This document shows positions 12,928 through 15,697 of a DNA stretch of 15,697 nt, in pieces. The notes under the pieces were generated by a model, which saw only the letters and a program-made list of their open reading frames with translations, was not told the DNA's origin and made no database searches. Numbering within the stretch: position 1 is the stretch's first letter; the number at the start of each line of letters is the position of its first letter. Position numbers and translations under genes: made by a program. Source of the stretch: an uncultured Eubacteriales bacterium (GTDB lineage: Bacteria; Bacillota; Clostridia; Peptostreptococcales; Anaerovoracaceae); contig UQMQ01000049.1 of the NCBI GenBank assembly GCA_900542245.1, positions 1-15,697 of the forward strand. Reading direction: 5' to 3'.

Positions 12928-13710
12928 ATGTATACTTATGATCATATTGTAAAATCTCTGCCTAAAAATAAGAGCAGCGTCAGTTCCTTTTGGGTGAAAG
13001 CGGTTGCAAGACCATTGTCATTTTTCTTTACGTTCATCTTTGTCAACCTGAAATGCACCGCTAATTTTATTTCCATTCTGTCCGGGTTTGTATCGATCAT
13101 TGGTTGCATACTATTGGCAGTACCAAATACAACGGCAATGGTCGCAGGTGTCGTGCTCATCAATTTTTGGATCGTATTAGATTGCGTTGATGGAAATATT
13201 GCAAGAGTGACGCATCAGTCTACTCGCATGGGCGAGTTTTTTGATGCCGCCTATGGATTTATCATTTGCGCTTTTGATTTTCTTGCTATCGGCATCGCTG
13301 CGTACAACTGGTCCGATATCTTATTTGAAGAAAAGGCAATCGCAAATATCATTATTGGAGCATTGGCGTGTTCGTTTAATATCTTACCAAGACTTGTATA
13401 TCAGAAATACACTGTTATGACGATGGCTCTTTCTGAAAACGGAGAAGTTGAGATAGAAAACGATTCTTTTTACGATCCCAGCAAGAGAAAAGGTCTCACC
13501 TATCTCCGGCTTGTGGTCGATCGGCAGATCGGCACATCTGGTTTATTCATGCCTTTTTTAATCGTAAGTGCGATCTTTAAATGTTTCGACATCATGGGAT
13601 TATTCTATTGCACATATCTTGGAGCTTCATGTATTGCCGTTTTTGTGATGTTCAGCTTGAAGGCAGATCGAATCAACAAAGAATATGCGCAAAGAAGAGG
13701 ACAGCAATAA
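12928..13710 (+). CDS. CDP-alcohol phosphatidyltransferase-family membrane protein, variant active site
   Basis: A 260-residue protein with about six hydrophobic helices. The family motif D-x2-DG-x2-AR-x8-G-x3-D-x3-D is present as Asp85, Asp88-Gly89, Ala92-Arg93, Gly102 and Asp106, but the last position, normally the catalytic-base Asp, is Gly110 (DAAYGF; codon GGA at 13255-13257). The enzyme would use a CDP-linked alcohol or lipid to form a phosphodiester at the membrane. ATG 12928 is used with AAGGAG (12912-12917); an earlier ATG at 12921 is out of frame and stops quickly. A TagD-like cytidylyltransferase two genes downstream could supply CDP-alcohol. It may belong to a subfamily lacking the last Asp; its product is unknown. 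Confidence 0.85.
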   Translation: MYTYDHIVKSLPKNKSSVSSFWVKAVARPLSFFFTFIFVNLKCTANFISILSGFVSIIGCILLAVPNTTAMVAGVVLINFWIVLDCVDGNIARVTHQSTRMGEFFDAAYGFIICAFDFLAIGIAAYNWSDILFEEKAIANIIIGALACSFNILPRLVYQKYTVMTMALSENGEVEIENDSFYDPSKRKGLTYLRLVVDRQIGTSGLFMPFLIVSAIFKCFDIMGLFYCTYLGASCIAVFVMFSLKADRINKEYAQRRGQQ

Positions 13711-14237
13711 TGTCATATAATAGATATAGCAATCGAATTACCTATAATCTATACTCGCTTTTGTTTGGGTACAATGAAAGAAAATATTGGAAACTCAGGC
13801 AACGCGTCGTCGACCCTGAATCTAAAACGCCAAAACTTGTCAAGATGTTCTATCTAATATATCTAAAGCGGACGGAAGCCAAGAATGCATCGTCTATGGG
13901 AACAGCTCTCAATGCCGGAGCGGTTTTTGAAACACCGCCGGAATTGCCTCATGGCATCGCAGGCATATTTATCGCTCATGGAGCCAGGATCGGCAAAAAC
14001 TGCCTTATCCTCCAGAATGTGACGATTGGCTCAAGCAAAGGGAAAGCACCGGTTATTGGCGATAATTGCGTGATTGGCTCCGGTGCAGTAATTGTCGGTG
14101 GGATCCACATAGGAAACAACTGTAACATTGGCGCTAACTGCACTGTATTTAAGGATGTGCCCAATGACACCACCGTTGTCACACAAGCTCCTCGTTACCT
14201 TTCGAATAGAGCAAATACAGAGGGAAGAAGATTCTAA
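13710..14237 (+). CDS. Serine acetyltransferase-like hexapeptide-repeat acyltransferase
   Basis: A 175-residue protein whose second half is a left-handed beta-helix of hexapeptide repeats: GIFIAHGARIGKNCLILQNV, TIGSSKGKAPVIGDNCVIGS, GAVIVGGIHIGNNCNIGANC. The His in IAHGARIG matches the catalytic His of serine/sugar O-acetyltransferases. It is shorter than CysE (about 270), lacking most of its helical N-terminal domain. Within a glycan operon it more likely acetylates a sugar or the alcohol component than serine. The ATG at 13710 overlaps the previous stop (TAATG) and has AGAGGA upstream; the longer in-frame reading from 13581 would lie inside the preceding gene and lacks a site. Confidence 0.85.
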   Translation: MSYNRYSNRITYNLYSLLFGYNERKYWKLRQRVVDPESKTPKLVKMFYLIYLKRTEAKNASSMGTALNAGAVFETPPELPHGIAGIFIAHGARIGKNCLILQNVTIGSSKGKAPVIGDNCVIGSGAVIVGGIHIGNNCNIGANCTVFKDVPNDTTVVTQAPRYLSNRANTEGRRF

Positions 14238-14240
14238 GCT

Positions 14241-14669
14241 ATGAAGAAATACTATATAGGGTATACTGCCGGCGTTTTTGATATGTTTCATATCGGGCAT
14301 TTGAATCTGCTCAGGCAGGCAAAGGAACATTGCGAAATTCTTGTAGTGGGCGTCAATAGCGACGAATTGGTGCATCAATATAAAAACAAGTCTACGGTGA
14401 TCAGCGAAAATGAACGGAGGGACATCGTTGCATCCGTTCGTTTTGTAGACAAGGCGGTTATCGTGCCTACGCTTGATAAAATGGATGCTCTTAAAAAATA
14501 CAAATTTGATGTTCTATTTATCGGCGATGATTGGAAGGGAAGCGAACGCTGGAACCAAACAGAAGCCGAGATGCGCTCAGCGGGCGTTGATGTAATGTAT
14601 CTATCCAGAACAAAGGGGATTTCTTCAACAGAACTAAGAGAGAAACTGCATTACATCGACAACGTATAA
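14241..14669 (+). CDS. Glycerol-3-phosphate cytidylyltransferase-like (TagD/GCT-type) nucleotidyltransferase
   Basis: A 142-residue cytoplasmic enzyme with GYTAGVFDMFHIGHLNLLRQ (HIGH at residues 17-20, the CTP-binding motif), a middle segment VLFIGDDWKGSERWN, and SRTKGISSTELREKL, the RTxGISST motif. These define the cytidylyltransferase group that makes CDP-glycerol, CDP-ethanolamine or similar. The length is close to TagD (about 130). It should condense CTP with a phospho-alcohol. It sits three bases after the acyltransferase and two genes after the CDP-alcohol transferase family protein, its likely user. No TagB/TagF polymerase is visible, so classical wall teichoic acid synthesis is not shown. 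The alcohol is undetermined. Confidence 0.9.
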   Translation: MKKYYIGYTAGVFDMFHIGHLNLLRQAKEHCEILVVGVNSDELVHQYKNKSTVISENERRDIVASVRFVDKAVIVPTLDKMDALKKYKFDVLFIGDDWKGSERWNQTEAEMRSAGVDVMYLSRTKGISSTELREKLHYIDNV

Positions 14670-14681
14670 AGAGGACAAAGT

Positions 14682-15635
14682 ATGCGATACGAACCTTTGA
14701 TTTCTATTGTTATTCCGGTATATAACGGCAGCAACTATATGGCAGACGCCATTGATTCCGCCTTATGCCAGACTTATAAGAATATAGAGGTCATCGTGGT
14801 CAACGATGGCTCGATGGACGAAGGAAAAACGGAGGAGATTGCCCTTTCTTACGGCGACAAGATCAGATACTATGCAAAAGAAAACGGTGGTGTATCATCA
14901 GCGATCAATTTTGCTATAAAGCACATGAAGGGCGAATGGCTATCATGGCTCTCTCATGATGATATGTACAAGCCCGAGAAGCTTGAAAAACAAATTAACT
15001 TCTTAAATAAACTTATGGAGGAGAATCAAGTAAAAGATATAAAAGATATCTGCGTTTATGCGGCGTTAGAACGAATAAATGCGGATGGGAAATTTATATC
15101 GAAAAAGTCGATTGACGTACCTCTTCAGATGACTCCGATTGATTCTCTGATTTTTAATATAAAAAGTTATAGCATCGGCGGCTGTACCGTGTTGATGAGT
15201 AAAAAGATTCTGGATGAAGTGGGCGGATTTGACGAGAGCATCCGTACTGTGTCTGACGCTGATCTTTGGTATAGGATGATGTTGGCAGGACATCGCTTCT
15301 TCTATTCAGATGATGTGATCGTTATGAGCCGTCAGCATAAGCAGCAAGTTGGCAACCGAAGCAGGGCTTTGTTTGAAAAAGAACATACAGCTCTGATGGA
15401 AAAGATAAGTGGACAATTGTTGGATGTCGGACTTTCCCAAAAGCAGAAATACGCGTTAGCTGAGGGGCTTGTACAAAATGGGTTCGATATCTCCGCACGA
15501 AATGTACTTGATGACCTGAAAAGGTCCGGAGAGCAAGATGTTTTTCAGGAGTTGAAGATCAAATACTATTCTTCACTCAAGCGAAAGTGCTATGTTGCCG
15601 CGCGTTCGGTTTATAGAAGATTTACTCTTAAATGA
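14682..15635 (+). CDS. Glycosyltransferase family 2 (GT-A fold)
   Basis: A 317-residue inverting glycosyltransferase. The N-terminus is the nucleotide-sugar fold LISIVIPVYNGSNYMADAID, then IEVIVVNDGSMDEGKT, with the metal-binding acidic pair Asp93-Asp94 in WLSWLSHDDMYKPEKL. The later segment VGGFDESIRTVSDADLWYRM is the usual GT2 acceptor/catalytic-base region. The C-terminal 80 residues are helical and basic, with no transmembrane segment, so it acts in the cytoplasm, probably at the membrane face. The ATG at 14682 has AAAGAGGAC upstream and a 12-base gap to the cytidylyltransferase, so it belongs to the same operon. The transferred sugar is unknown. Confidence 0.92.
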   Translation: MRYEPLISIVIPVYNGSNYMADAIDSALCQTYKNIEVIVVNDGSMDEGKTEEIALSYGDKIRYYAKENGGVSSAINFAIKHMKGEWLSWLSHDDMYKPEKLEKQINFLNKLMEENQVKDIKDICVYAALERINADGKFISKKSIDVPLQMTPIDSLIFNIKSYSIGGCTVLMSKKILDEVGGFDESIRTVSDADLWYRMMLAGHRFFYSDDVIVMSRQHKQQVGNRSRALFEKEHTALMEKISGQLLDVGLSQKQKYALAEGLVQNGFDISARNVLDDLKRSGEQDVFQELKIKYYSSLKRKCYVAARSVYRRFTLK

Positions 15636-15650
15636 TTCAGTGAGAAGAAG

Positions 15651-15697
15651 ATGTATACATATCAGAAAAAAATAACATTTATATGGTATCAGTGTAA
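15651..15697 (+). CDS. Possible start of a further operon gene, cut by the window edge
   Basis: ATG 15651 opens a frame (MYTYQKKITFIWYQC) that is still open at the last base. The purine run GAGAAGAAG lies right against the ATG, too close for an ideal ribosome binding site, so the start is uncertain. It lies 15 bases after the GT2 stop with no terminator between, which is consistent with continuation of the glycan operon. Too little is visible to name a function. Confidence 0.3.
   Translation, partial: MYTYQKKITFIWYQC

Noticed and set aside
14241..14669. Assignment of the cytidylyltransferase as proven wall teichoic acid TagD
   Set aside because: HIGH and GISST motifs fit, but no TagA, TagB or TagF gene is in view, so the substrate and pathway stay open.
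1..15697. CRISPR arrays, tRNA or rRNA genes
   Set aside because: No regularly spaced direct repeats and no tRNA or rRNA-like sequence were recognised in either strand.

Overview
The window reads as chromosomal DNA of an anaerobic Gram-positive bacterium of the class Clostridia, probably an Oscillospirales-like gut organism. This is inferred from strong AGGAGG-type ribosome binding sites, tightly packed operons, protein sequence flavour and the mix of IS3 elements, a ParA remnant, a type IV pilin-like gene and a surface glycan operon. The species cannot be named from the sequence alone. No rRNA, tRNA or CRISPR array was seen.

Left part (1 to about 2030) is mobile-element scar. A decayed IS150-type IS3 copy runs off the left edge and has lost its middle. 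An apparently intact IS3-family element (about 457-1777, minus strand, orfA/orfB joined by a likely -1 frameshift) abuts a truncated, degenerate ParA-type ATPase fragment.

Centre (2052-7697) is a metabolic island. A type 1 isopentenyl diphosphate isomerase (idi, minus) is divergent from a five-gene plus-strand operon: UbiD-family decarboxylase, LysR regulator, LpdD-type prenylated-flavin chaperone, UbiX flavin prenyltransferase and NhaC-family antiporter. Together these look like a complete module for non-oxidative decarboxylation of a hydroxylated aromatic acid: UbiX makes prenyl-FMN, LpdD helps its delivery or maturation, UbiD uses it, LysR senses the substrate, and the antiporter may exchange substrate/product or ions. 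Idi could supply the dimethylallyl unit that UbiX consumes.

Between 7698 and 7944 the NhaC gene and a minus-strand prepilin gene converge, with two hairpins, one a good minus-strand terminator. The prepilin gene (7945-9225) has a class III N-terminal signal, its own promoter and a GC-palindrome-rich leader.

The right part (9552 to the end) is one plus-strand operon for a surface glycan or glycolipid: DegT-type sugar aminotransferase, initiating phosphoglycosyl transferase, GT4 glycosyltransferase, CDP-alcohol phosphatidyltransferase-like membrane protein (lacking the usual last Asp), hexapeptide acyltransferase, TagD-like cytidylyltransferase, GT2 glycosyltransferase, and possibly the start of a further gene. 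The cytidylyltransferase plus CDP-alcohol transferase pair suggests a phospho-alcohol group is built into the product.
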